Shown one piece after another: positions 7,979 through 15,692 of a stretch of 64,000 nt of DNA. The notes beneath the pieces were generated by a model that saw nothing but the letters and a program-made list of their open reading frames with translations, was not told the origin of the DNA and made no database searches. The first letter of the stretch is position 1; each line of letters begins with the position of its first letter. The stretch covers positions 62,001 through 126,000 of the forward strand of contig CAJUKU010000005.1 of the NCBI GenBank assembly GCA_910587425.1. The letters are read 5' to 3'. Made by a program: the position numbers and the translations under genes. Source of the DNA: an uncultured Muribaculaceae bacterium. Lineage in GTDB: Bacteria > Bacteroidota > Bacteroidia > Bacteroidales > Muribaculaceae.

Positions 7979-8004
7979 GACTCTTATACTGAATGAAACC
8001 GCTG

Positions 8005-9405
8005 TTATTGCTCAGGGGCAAACATCGGATCCCAAGCAGGGAGCAGCTCAGGCTTCTGCTTCAGCACCTCGAGAGTGCGCGGCTGAGCGTATTTCTTGTC
8101 CACTACCAGACGGAACATATATTCGTCAAACCAACGGTCTGTCATGATCAGATGTCCGTTGTTGGCACCCGGACCCCAGCTGTTCTCTACCATCCATTTC
8201 ACCGGCTTTCCGTCAGCGTCAAGATCCACAGCCACGAGAGTCATAGCGTGCGATGATGCGCTTGAATGTGTCAGTATGCGCTGACGCTTATCCATGCCGA
8301 AGGTCGTGCCAAGAAGCGAACCGTAGTCATAATTGTTCACGTCGAGAACGCCGCGCTCACGGTCAAGGAATTTACCCACATCACATGAGAAATACATAGC
8401 CACACTGTCCTTTATGGATGCGATAGCCATCTCCTTGATATCCTCAACCGGCAGATTCACGTATGTCCAGTTGCTTCCGTCGTAGGCATGGCGGTCGTAA
8501 TCAATCTCATAGAGCTTGTAGTACTCACGCGTCGGGTCGTTCATGACCATTATGTAATCATTGCGCAGGTTATTGCCGAGATATTCCTTGTAGAACTCCT
8601 GCGGTGTGTAAGTGCGTGTGTCGACCGCATTTCCGCGTGAATCGCGGCGTGTCCATGTGAATTCCGTAGGAGGCACACCGAGGTTCAGCGCAAGCATGCG
8701 GTAAACCTCACCGAGCATCTTCGTCTTCTCCTGCTCAAGCGCTGCAGGTTTTGCTCCTGAGGCTGCGAGTTCGCGGAGCTGCAGTCCGTACTCCTTGAGT
8801 TTCAGACCTATCAGGTTGCTCATGCGCGAAGTGTTGTTTGAGGCGTATGTCTCATGCATCACCTCTGTGGGCACGACACCATACTTCATCAGAATGTCAG
8901 CCACACCGGTAAACTGTCCACCATCGCTCAGAGGATGCGCGAACAGCCAGTCGACGGTCTTGTCATCCTGCGGCAGCTTTGCCGTATCTATTATACCCTG
9001 TAGAAACAGGTTAGCCTTTTCAAGCTGATCCCAGAAAAATGAGTAATTCTGCGAGAACTCGAGCTTGCCCAGATCATGCTCGCGCATTGCCTGCGCACGC
9101 AGCACGTTAAGCCCGGTGAAGAGCCAGCAGCGACCCGATGATTTCTGATTGGTGACACCCTTGCTCGGCACGCGGTGCGAGAAATTCGTGTCGAATCCGT
9201 TAGCAGCCTGCGAATTGAGCGCAAGCCTGTTGATATCTGTCCCCGCAAGAGCGTTGCGTATAGCCGTGTCGGCGGCTGTCGGGTGATATGACTTCTGTAT
9301 CTTCTGCAGGGTGGAGGCGGATATGCCACCCTTGTCGGCAGCCGTGGCGGCTGTGGCTGACAATGCCACTGCGCCGGCTATCAATAGAGTCTGTATTGTA
9401 TGCAT
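8005..9405 (-). CDS. Secreted C1-family (bleomycin hydrolase/PepC-like) aminopeptidase
   Basis: A 466-aa papain-fold cysteine peptidase with a signal peptide (MHTIQTLLIAGAVALSATAATA). The catalytic set is complete: Gln87 and Cys93 in NQKSSGRCWLFTGLN, His386 in SSHAMTLVAVD, and Asn408 in VENSWG. PepC/bleomycin hydrolases are normally cytoplasmic, but Bacteroidales carry exported versions thought to trim peptides in the periplasm. The C-terminus ends soon after the catalytic domain (WDPMFAPEQ). It is last in a leftward cluster with rpiB (43-bp gap) and a GH16 lipoprotein; no functional link is obvious. Confidence 0.9.
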   Translation of the reverse strand: MHTIQTLLIAGAVALSATAATAADKGGISASTLQKIQKSYHPTAADTAIRNALAGTDINRLALNSQAANGFDTNFSHRVPSKGVTNQKSSGRCWLFTGLNVLRAQAMREHDLGKLEFSQNYSFFWDQLEKANLFLQGIIDTAKLPQDDKTVDWLFAHPLSDGGQFTGVADILMKYGVVPTEVMHETYASNNTSRMSNLIGLKLKEYGLQLRELAASGAKPAALEQEKTKMLGEVYRMLALNLGVPPTEFTWTRRDSRGNAVDTRTYTPQEFYKEYLGNNLRNDYIMVMNDPTREYYKLYEIDYDRHAYDGSNWTYVNLPVEDIKEMAIASIKDSVAMYFSCDVGKFLDRERGVLDVNNYDYGSLLGTTFGMDKRQRILTHSSASSHAMTLVAVDLDADGKPVKWMVENSWGPGANNGHLIMTDRWFDEYMFRLVVDKKYAQPRTLEVLKQKPELLPAWDPMFAPEQ

Positions 9406-9448
9406 CTGTGTGATTTGACTGGTTATCTAAGTATTGTCGTATGAAAGA

Positions 9449-9889
9449 TCACTTTACGGGAATCTTCTCTATGCGGCGCTTATGGCGTCCACCTTCAAAG
9501 GGTGTTGTAAGGAAAGTGTCGACTACAGCAAGGGCGACAGTCGGATCTATAAAGCGGGCGGGAAGCACAAGTATATTGGCATCGTTATGCTCGCGGGCGA
9601 GACGTGCCAGATCCATGCTCCAGCAGAGGGCTGCGCGCACTCCCTGGTGCTTGTTGAGCGTCATGGCAATGCCATTGCCTGTGCCGCACATGGCTATGCC
9701 GAGACGGCAGCGTCCGCTCTCCACAGCCTCGGCGCAAGGATGGGCGTAGTCGGGATAGTCGCAGCTCTCGGCGCTGTCTGTGCCGAAATCTGTGGTGTCA
9801 TAACCTGCTTCTGCAAGATGAGCCTTTATGGCTTCCTTTAGTTCAAACCCTGCATGGTCGCTGCAGAGTGCGATGTTGATCTTATCCAT
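9449..9889 (-). CDS. rpiB: Ribose-5-phosphate isomerase B
   Basis: Interconverts ribose-5-phosphate and ribulose-5-phosphate in the non-oxidative pentose phosphate pathway. The 146-aa LacAB/RpiB fold starts IALCSDHAGFELKEAI. It has the active-site loop MCGTGNGIAMTLNK with the catalytic Cys, followed by HNDANILVLPAR. It begins 12 bp after the GH16 stop codon and is likely co-transcribed with it. Confidence 0.95.
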   Translation of the reverse strand: MDKINIALCSDHAGFELKEAIKAHLAEAGYDTTDFGTDSAESCDYPDYAHPCAEAVESGRCRLGIAMCGTGNGIAMTLNKHQGVRAALCWSMDLARLAREHNDANILVLPARFIDPTVALAVVDTFLTTPFEGGRHKRRIEKIPVK

Positions 9890-9901
9890 TATATTATTAT
9901 A

Positions 9902-10735
9902 TCATTTTGTTGGCTGATAGAAGCGTACACGGTCGATTAGCATCTCCACCGGCACATCGGCGGGATCCACCTCTCCTACCCATCCGCCTCCGAGCTGCAT
10001 GTCGATAAGGAGATAGAAAGGAGCATCAAACGGAAACTGACCGTCGAGTTCCGTCTCTATGCGTGGATAGGTGAATGTCACCACATTGTTTATGAGCAGA
10101 CGCAATGAGTCGGCATACATCTCTACGGCATAGTCGTTGTAACCGTCAGGATCAATCGGTGCCGTATACCCGGAGCGCGGATTATCCTTTATTCCGTGTG
10201 TGAGCGTATATTTGGAGTGAATGGTCTGATAGGCTATCGAATCGCTGTTCAGACGTTCCATTATATCGATCTCGCCACCGTCAGGCCAGACTGGATTTGA
10301 AGTTCCGTCAGGGCGGTGCGCTCCGTCAGGGAGCATCCATATCGCCGGCCATGCGCCGCGTGCGCCCTGAAGCTTTGCGCGCACCTCCACCCTGCCACGG
10401 CTGAAATTCTTCCTTCCGTTGGTCCATACACCTCCTGTCAGATACGGCACACTGTCGCCGGAGCCCTCGAAATTTGCAATACCGCGGAGCACCAGATTAC
10501 CGTCGCGCCACGAATATAGCGTGTCGAGCTTGCTCATATAATTATTCCAGTCGGCAGTGCCGCGGTCTATACGGCTCCACACTGCGGTATCGGTCTCAGG
10601 GGTGTCGAAATCATCCTCCCATACGAGAGTCCACCCCTCAGGAACATCCTCAGCGCCCGAAGCCTCACTTTTTCCACCCGCACACGATGTCATCATGGCT
10701 AATGCCGCTGCGGCGATCCATGCAAGTTTTTTCAT
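9902..10735 (-). CDS. GH16-family lipoprotein (endo-beta-glucanase-like)
   Basis: A 277-aa surface or periplasmic lipoprotein (MKKLAWIAAAALAMMTSC, lipidated Cys18). The GH16 jelly-roll catalytic motif GGEIDIMERLN places the nucleophile at Glu155, Asp157, and the acid/base at Glu160. Substrate-cleft aromatics GAWPAIWML and GYNDYAVEMY are present. GH16 enzymes cut beta-1,3/1,4-glucans, agar or keratan-type chains, and the exact substrate cannot be set here. No SusC/SusD pair is nearby, so this is not in a standard polysaccharide utilisation locus. Confidence 0.92.
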   Translation of the reverse strand: MKKLAWIAAAALAMMTSCAGGKSEASGAEDVPEGWTLVWEDDFDTPETDTAVWSRIDRGTADWNNYMSKLDTLYSWRDGNLVLRGIANFEGSGDSVPYLTGGVWTNGRKNFSRGRVEVRAKLQGARGAWPAIWMLPDGAHRPDGTSNPVWPDGGEIDIMERLNSDSIAYQTIHSKYTLTHGIKDNPRSGYTAPIDPDGYNDYAVEMYADSLRLLINNVVTFTYPRIETELDGQFPFDAPFYLLIDMQLGGGWVGEVDPADVPVEMLIDRVRFYQPTK

Positions 10736-10774
10736 AACCTGAATTACTTACTATTATTTGTGCTATTGTTTCTG

Positions 10775-10782
10775 CAAATTTA
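10775..10782 (-). promoter_or_regulatory. -7 box of the GH16-rpiB-peptidase cluster
   Basis: Minus-strand TAAATTTG, 40 bp before the GH16 start. No clear -33 box was found. Confidence 0.45.
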
Positions 10783-10917
10783 GCAAAAATAGGGCGCATC
10801 ACTGCCGCATGGCTCAACTTTTTTCGTCCGGCGGATGTTTTTCTGACAGTCAGACCTCTGATAAATCTCTTTATATCAAATCAGGTTTCAACCGACAGAT
10901 AAAATTCAAGATATATT

Positions 10918-11214
10918 ATGACATACCAACAAGCAATAAAGGATCAACCGGTTATGCTGGTCGAGTTTTACGCATCATGGTGTCCACACTGCCAGCAGAT
11001 GATGCCTGTTGTGGCACAGGTCAAGGAACTGCTGCAGGGACGTGCGGGAGTTTTACAGCTCGATGTCGATAAAAACGAGCAGGCATCCGACTATGCCTCC
11101 GTAGGATCAATCCCCACGTTCATTCTCTATGTCGACGGCACAGAACAGTGGCGTCACACAGGCGAGATTGACGGAGAAGCCCTACTCAGCAAAGTCGAGT
11201 CATTCACACGATAA
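10918..11214 (+). CDS. Thioredoxin-family protein
   Basis: A 98-aa single-domain thioredoxin without signal peptide. The redox motif is WCPHC (Cys22, Cys25), and the cis-proline loop is SIPTFILY. The CPHC dipeptide is that of DsbA-like oxidants rather than the classic CGPC reductants. It stands 24 bp before a VKOR-fusion gene, so the likely role is as redox partner in disulfide formation or exchange. That is inferred from context. Confidence 0.92.
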   Translation: MTYQQAIKDQPVMLVEFYASWCPHCQQMMPVVAQVKELLQGRAGVLQLDVDKNEQASDYASVGSIPTFILYVDGTEQWRHTGEIDGEALLSKVESFTR

Positions 11215-11238
11215 TCCGAAACGCTATTATAAGAACAG

Positions 11239-12258
11239 ATGGGAAAGCAACGCCAACATGACATACTCGGCGATTTCCTGCAGTGTCTCGGAGTGCCGCA
11301 CACTCCCGGATGGACTGCCGGTGCCGTCGCGGCAATGCCGTTCCCAAGTCTGTTCGGATTATCAAAGCTGCTGCAACAGTGCGGAGTGTCGACCTGCGGC
11401 GCACATCTGAACGACAAAAATGAGCTCGCTCAACTCAGCTGCCCGTTCATCGCCCACACTCCCGCCGGCTTCATGATCGTCACGGAGATCTCCGGATCGA
11501 CAGTGAGCTACCTCACGCAAGGCGCTGCCGAGACAATATCGCTGCAGGATTTCATCGACGCATCCGACGGCAACGTGCTTCTCGCACGCCCGTTGCCCGG
11601 AGCTGCCGAACCCGATTACAGCCATAACCACATGCTGCAGGTTGCCGGGGTAATCAAGAAAATAGCATTGCGTGTTTGCATCATAGCGCTGTTCGGCTAT
11701 CTTTTCATAACCAACGGTATATGGAAAGACGTATCGGCAATACTTGTCACACTGCTCGACATAGGCGGTCTGTGGCTCACATGGATGTTGCTGCAGAAAT
11801 CTCTGCGCATACACAACAGTGCCGCCGACCGCGTCTGCGGAATCCTGCAGGCAGGAGGATGCGACGATATACTGAAAACCGGTGCATCGACATTCTTCGG
11901 TATCGTGAGCTGGAGCGAGGTAGGATTCACATATTTTTCCGTAAGTCTGCTCACCCTGCTTATCTTCCCTCAGCACATTCCGGCTATAGCACTCTGCACA
12001 GCCTGCTGTCTGCCGTTCACCATCTGGAGTATATGGTACCAGAAATTCCGCGCGAAAGCATGGTGCACGCTATGCGTCAGCGTGCAGTGCACACTCTGGC
12101 TACTGTTCTTCTGCTACCTCGGAGGCGGATGGCTGAGCCATATCTTCCCGCTGCCGGTAGCTGTGATACCGCTCGGTCTTACCTACCTCACGGTGCTGCT
12201 GGTACTGAACCGGCTTATGCCCAAACTCGAAAACAAGAATACCGATGACAACAACTGA
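11239..12258 (+). CDS. C39-like domain / vitamin K epoxide reductase (VKOR) fusion
   Basis: 339 aa. The N-terminal ~120 residues resemble the C39 peptidase-like domain found on Bacteroidetes VKORs (FLQCLGVPHTP, then LFGLSKLLQQCGV, then CPFIAHTPAGFMIV). I cannot see a full Cys-His-Asp set, so it may be non-catalytic. From about residue 140 there are five hydrophobic segments with the VKOR loop cysteines Cys200 and Cys208 and the quinone-side CTLC motif (Cys276-Cys279). VKOR homologues reoxidise thiol partners using quinones, as DsbB does. The preceding thioredoxin is the natural partner. Its end overlaps the next small gene by 14 bp. Confidence 0.9.
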   Translation: MGKQRQHDILGDFLQCLGVPHTPGWTAGAVAAMPFPSLFGLSKLLQQCGVSTCGAHLNDKNELAQLSCPFIAHTPAGFMIVTEISGSTVSYLTQGAAETISLQDFIDASDGNVLLARPLPGAAEPDYSHNHMLQVAGVIKKIALRVCIIALFGYLFITNGIWKDVSAILVTLLDIGGLWLTWMLLQKSLRIHNSAADRVCGILQAGGCDDILKTGASTFFGIVSWSEVGFTYFSVSLLTLLIFPQHIPAIALCTACCLPFTIWSIWYQKFRAKAWCTLCVSVQCTLWLLFFCYLGGGWLSHIFPLPVAVIPLGLTYLTVLLVLNRLMPKLENKNTDDNN

Positions 12259-12481
12259 CAGCAATATCGACATAGATACCGCGACGCAACCGACCGCACA
12301 GTCATCCGCGTCATCAGTTGAGGCTACAGGCTTCAGCCTGCCTCCGTCGGCACGCATACTGTCGGCTGCGGAACTGAACGCAATACGCTTCAACCGCCGC
12401 CACACACTGCTGACACCCGACCGACTGCAGCGCATAACTTCATCCGACAGCTCCGGGGCGTCGCAGATCAAAAGATCCTAA
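12245..12481 (+). CDS. Small Ser/Thr-rich peptide of the VKOR operon (unrecognised)
   Basis: 78 aa, starting inside the last codons of the VKOR gene (14-bp overlap), which suggests translational coupling. The first ~30 residues are Thr/Ser/Ala/Asp-rich and disordered. The second half (ILSAAELNAIRFNRRHTLL) looks like an amphipathic helix. There is no Cys, no signal peptide and no double-Gly leader. I do not recognise the family. A precursor peptide or a regulatory partner of the C39/VKOR protein is possible but unproven. It ends 8 bp before the convergent aldo/keto reductase gene. Confidence 0.55.
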   Translation: MTTTDSNIDIDTATQPTAQSSASSVEATGFSLPPSARILSAAELNAIRFNRRHTLLTPDRLQRITSSDSSGASQIKRS

Positions 12482-12489
12482 TGCACACG

Positions 12490-13497
12490 TCAGACTGACA
12501 GAGTGTCGATCCGTTTCATCTCCTCATCTGTGAATGAAGTGTTCCGTATAGCCTTCAGATTTGACTCCAGTTGCTCCACAGAACTTGCACCTACAAGCAC
12601 CGACGTCACGCGGCTGTCAGCGAGAATCCACGACAAAGCCATCTGCGCGAGTGTCTGTCCCCGCTCAGCAGCCAGACGGTTCAATCCGTTGAGCCGTTCA
12701 AGCATTCCGGAAGTAAGCACTTCTGGCTTTAGGTGGGCACGACGGGCTGCGCGCGAGTCAGCCGGAACCGCGCCGTCAAGATAGCGGTCGGTAAGCAGCC
12801 CCTCGGCAAGCGGGGAGAACGATACAAAACCTGCACCCGCTGATGAAGCCGCCTCCAGAATACCGTCTGTAACCGTATGCCTGTCAAAGATATTATAACG
12901 ATCTTGCACGAGCAGACAGCGGCATTCATGCTCATCAAGATAAGACAATCCCTTCTTCAACGCTTCATGCGGCAGGCGCGAGATACCTACATACAGCGCC
13001 TTGCCGGCACGCACTATATCCACAAGTGCACGCATGGTCTCCTCTATTGGAGTAAGCGGATCAAAGCGGTGTATATAGAAAATGTCGACATACTCCAAGT
13101 GCATCCGCCGGAGGCTCTGGTCTATCGATGCCATCAGATGCTTCCGGCTTCCCCAGTTACCGTACGGACCATGCCACATATCATAGCCCGCTTTTGTCGA
13201 GATCAGCAACTCGTCGCGGTAGGGGGCGAACGACGAGGTTATCATCCTGCCGAAAGTCTCCTCGGCACTGCCGTATGGAGGTCCATAGTTGTTGGCGAGG
13301 TCAAAGTGCGTTATGCCATTGTCAAATGCGCTATGCAGCAGAGTGCGGCTGCGTTCAAACGGCACTGAGCCGCCGAAATTCTGCCACAGACCGAGCGATA
13401 TCGCCGGAAGCAGTATTCCGCTGCGCCCCGCACGGCGATACGTCATCGTATCCTCTGCGTAACGCTCCGGTGAAGCCTTGTATATATCAGGTATCAT
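12490..13497 (-). CDS. Aldo/keto reductase (YghZ/Kvbeta-like)
   Basis: A 335-aa NADPH-dependent oxidoreductase of the YghZ (L-glyceraldehyde-3-phosphate reductase) type. The start MIPDIYKASPERY fits the family pattern in which 'PERY' precedes YRRAGRSG; the frame extending to 13518 crosses the promoter. The catalytic region includes FDLANNYGPPYGSAEE (Asp, Tyr), STKAGYDMW (Lys) and IFYIHRFD (His). The C-terminal NADP site is WILADSRVTSVLVGASS. The physiological substrate is unknown. Confidence 0.92.
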   Translation of the reverse strand: MIPDIYKASPERYAEDTMTYRRAGRSGILLPAISLGLWQNFGGSVPFERSRTLLHSAFDNGITHFDLANNYGPPYGSAEETFGRMITSSFAPYRDELLISTKAGYDMWHGPYGNWGSRKHLMASIDQSLRRMHLEYVDIFYIHRFDPLTPIEETMRALVDIVRAGKALYVGISRLPHEALKKGLSYLDEHECRCLLVQDRYNIFDRHTVTDGILEAASSAGAGFVSFSPLAEGLLTDRYLDGAVPADSRAARRAHLKPEVLTSGMLERLNGLNRLAAERGQTLAQMALSWILADSRVTSVLVGASSVEQLESNLKAIRNTSFTDEEMKRIDTLSV

Positions 13498-13515
13498 TCC
13501 TATTGGTTTAAAACA

Positions 13516-13523
13516 CAAAAGTA
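13516..13523 (-). promoter_or_regulatory. -7 box of the aldo/keto reductase gene
   Basis: Minus-strand TACTTTTG fits TAnnTTTG and lies about 20 bp before the chosen start at 13497. Confidence 0.45.
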
Positions 13524-13562
13524 ATAAAAATCACCATGCAAATCATACCATCATATAAAAAT

Positions 13563-13603
13563 ATCTGTGGCGCAGTGTCATAAACAGGCACTGCGCCACA
13601 GAT
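13563..13603 (-). terminator. Terminator of the Spy-like gene
   Basis: Perfect 15-bp stem ATCTGTGGCGCAGTG / CACTGCGCCACAGAT with an 11-nt loop. On the minus strand it is followed by ATTTTTATAT. Confidence 0.9.
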
Positions 13604-13630
13604 CGCTTTATCAGTGTGTACAGGAAAGAA

Positions 13631-14230
13631 TTACAGTGTGGTTCCGGCTGCATTAACTGCGGCAGCCGCAGCCTGGCGTGCAGCGCGTTCGGGACGCTGA
13701 CGGCGCTCGCCGTTTTTCATCGCTTTGCCGTCACGGCGGCGGTCATTCTTAGCCACATTGCCTTTTCTTGCGCCGGGGTTGCCGAAGCCTGCACCTTTAC
13801 CGGCGGGCGACGCGTTGACATACAGATTCTCAAGATACTGTGTGTACTGCTCCGGAGTCAGGATAGCCTTCACCTTAGCGAGATAGGAAGTGCGCGCAGC
13901 CTTGCGCTCGGCGATGCGCTGCTCGGGCGACTGCTTCTGACGGTCGGCACGTGCAGCATCCTTCTTCTCCCCTTTCATCTTCTCTGCGCGAGCCTGCTGA
14001 CGCTCCGCCTGCAGGGCATTGATAGCCTGTTGCTGCTGCGCGTTAAGGTTGAGCCCGGCGAAGGGGTTCACTCTTGCCACCTTGGCTCCTTTGCTGCCCT
14101 TGGGTGCGGAGGTGCACTGCGTGGTGCCGTTGCAGGTAGCGTTGGTAACGTTGTTGTCGGTCTGTGCCATGGCGGGAACCGCAGTGAGTGCGGCAGCCAT
14201 GAGAGCTATTGCGGGAAATTTCATTTTCAT
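13631..14230 (-). CDS. Spy/CpxP-like periplasmic protein
   Basis: 199 aa with a signal peptide (MKMKFPAIALMAAALTAVPAMA). The helical central part (NLNAQQQQAINALQAER and ILTPEQYTQYLENL) has the LTxxQ-like spacing of Spy/CpxP chaperones and related Bacteroidetes proteins. The rest is rich in Ala, Lys, Arg and Gln, and the C-terminal third is strongly basic. A role in envelope stress or as a chaperone is inferred from this weak similarity. It has its own terminator (13563-13603). No good promoter box was found upstream. Confidence 0.75.
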   Translation of the reverse strand: MKMKFPAIALMAAALTAVPAMAQTDNNVTNATCNGTTQCTSAPKGSKGAKVARVNPFAGLNLNAQQQQAINALQAERQQARAEKMKGEKKDAARADRQKQSPEQRIAERKAARTSYLAKVKAILTPEQYTQYLENLYVNASPAGKGAGFGNPGARKGNVAKNDRRRDGKAMKNGERRQRPERAARQAAAAAVNAAGTTL

Positions 14231-14332
14231 TGTCTTTGAAGTTTTTATTGAAGTTGTTTTACTATTGTTTTTGCCGGTCGAGGGATATTACGCCTCGCCG
14301 TGTGCTTTTTTCAGACGTCTGTAGATATGACA

Positions 14333-14368
14333 ATCGCCACCGCCCGAAGTTTAAACGGGGATGGCGAT
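14333..14368 (-). terminator. Probable terminator of the tsaC-clcA-hflX operon
   Basis: Imperfect hairpin: ATCGCCA with TGGCGAT plus an inner GCCCG/CGGGG pairing, 43 bp past the hflX stop codon. No strong U-run follows. Confidence 0.45.
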
Positions 14369-14411
14369 GTTTAACGTTTATTCAGCGCCCTGACGCTGAT
14401 TTTACCGCTTT

Positions 14412-15662
14412 TCACATATCGGTTTCATCAGTCTCAGGCTCCGGCGTATCATCAGTGTCGTAAGTCTGATACAGGAAATCATTGTATGGGAACCGGGCGG
14501 TATGTATCTCGCGTGCTTTCTCATACAATATATGTTTCAGTTCATCGATATTCCTGCCATCCTTAGCCGAGATGAACACACAGTCGGTTCCAAGTCGGTT
14601 CATCCATGTAGCCTTAAGCTCCTCAAGCGTTATGTTCTCACGCTTGCGCTCGGTAAGGTCATCGTCATCCTTCGGCACAAAACGGTAGGCGTCGATCTTG
14701 TTGAACACCATGATCATCGGCTTGTCGGCACTGCCGCACACCTCGGCGAGCGTACGGTTCACCACCTCTATCTGCTCCTCGAAATTCGGATGCGATATGT
14801 CGACCACATGCAGCAGCAGATCAGCGTCGCGCACCTCATCGAGAGTCGACTTGAACGACTCCACCAGATGCGTCGGCAGCTTGCGTATGAAACCTACGGT
14901 ATCCGTCAGCAGGAACGGAAGATTGTCGATAATAACCTTGCGCACTGTCGTATCAAGGGTGGCAAACAGCTTGTTCTCCGCAAACACATCGCTCTTGCTG
15001 AGCAGATTCATAAGCGTCGATTTACCCACGTTCGTGTACCCAACGAGAGCCACGCGGGTGAGTTTGCCGCGGTTCTTGCGCTGAAGTGCCTTCTGGCGGT
15101 CGATATGTTTCAATTCCTCCTTCAGGCGGGAAATCTTGTCAAGGATTATTCGGCGGTCAGTCTCGATCTGCGTCTCACCGGGACCACGCATACCTATACC
15201 GCCGCGCTGACGCTCCAGGTGGGTCCACATTCGTGTCAGTCTCGGCAGCAGATACTGATATTGTGCCAGTTCCACCTGCGTCTTGGCGTTGGCAGTCTGT
15301 GCACGCTTGGCGAAAATATCGAGGATCAGGCTCGTGCGGTCCAGGATCTTGACCTTAAGCTCACGCTCTATGTTAGCCACCTGCTTCGACGTCAGGTCAT
15401 CGTCGAAAATGACCATTCCGATCTCATTATCCTCCACAAACTCGCGTATCTCCTCGAGCTTGCCTTTGCCGACAAACGTCCGCGAGTCCGGACCGTTCAT
15501 CTTCTGCGTGAACTTCCTGACCGTTACCGCTCCCGCGGTATCAGCGAGAAATGCGAGTTCATCGAGATACTCCTGCACCTTGGCTTCACCCTGCGCCGGA
15601 GTGATGAGTCCGACGAGCACCGCCCGTTCCGACGTCTCCTTATCTATTATCTGGTCTATCAT
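14412..15662 (-). CDS. hflX: Ribosome-associated GTPase HflX
   Basis: A 416-aa GTPase that splits stalled or stressed 70S ribosomes. The N-terminal HflX domain includes GPDSRTFVGKGKLEEI and the glycine-rich GGIGMRGPGETQIETDRR. The G domain has G1 GYTNVGKST (about residues 207-215), a TLDTT switch, DTVGFI (G3), NKID (G4) and ISAKDG (G5). The C-terminal tail is acidic (DDTPEPETDETDM). It lies 30 bp after clcA and is the last gene of a leftward operon. Confidence 0.96.
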   Translation of the reverse strand: MIDQIIDKETSERAVLVGLITPAQGEAKVQEYLDELAFLADTAGAVTVRKFTQKMNGPDSRTFVGKGKLEEIREFVEDNEIGMVIFDDDLTSKQVANIERELKVKILDRTSLILDIFAKRAQTANAKTQVELAQYQYLLPRLTRMWTHLERQRGGIGMRGPGETQIETDRRIILDKISRLKEELKHIDRQKALQRKNRGKLTRVALVGYTNVGKSTLMNLLSKSDVFAENKLFATLDTTVRKVIIDNLPFLLTDTVGFIRKLPTHLVESFKSTLDEVRDADLLLHVVDISHPNFEEQIEVVNRTLAEVCGSADKPMIMVFNKIDAYRFVPKDDDDLTERKRENITLEELKATWMNRLGTDCVFISAKDGRNIDELKHILYEKAREIHTARFPYNDFLYQTYDTDDTPEPETDETDM

Positions 15663-15692
15663 ATAAATATAACGTATGCGCCATGCTGCGGT

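Larger units (their letters stand above)
7329..8004. other. 676-bp intergenic stretch between convergent nadC and the C1 peptidase
   Basis: Holds the nadC terminator (7354-7399), a 9-bp tandem repeat tract (7411-7468), a run of nine C (7718-7726), a leftward -7 box (7832-7839) and the peptidase terminator (7948-7978). Two short leftward frames overlap here (7458-7673 and 7564-7752) but neither resembles a known protein. No convincing gene. Confidence 0.6.
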
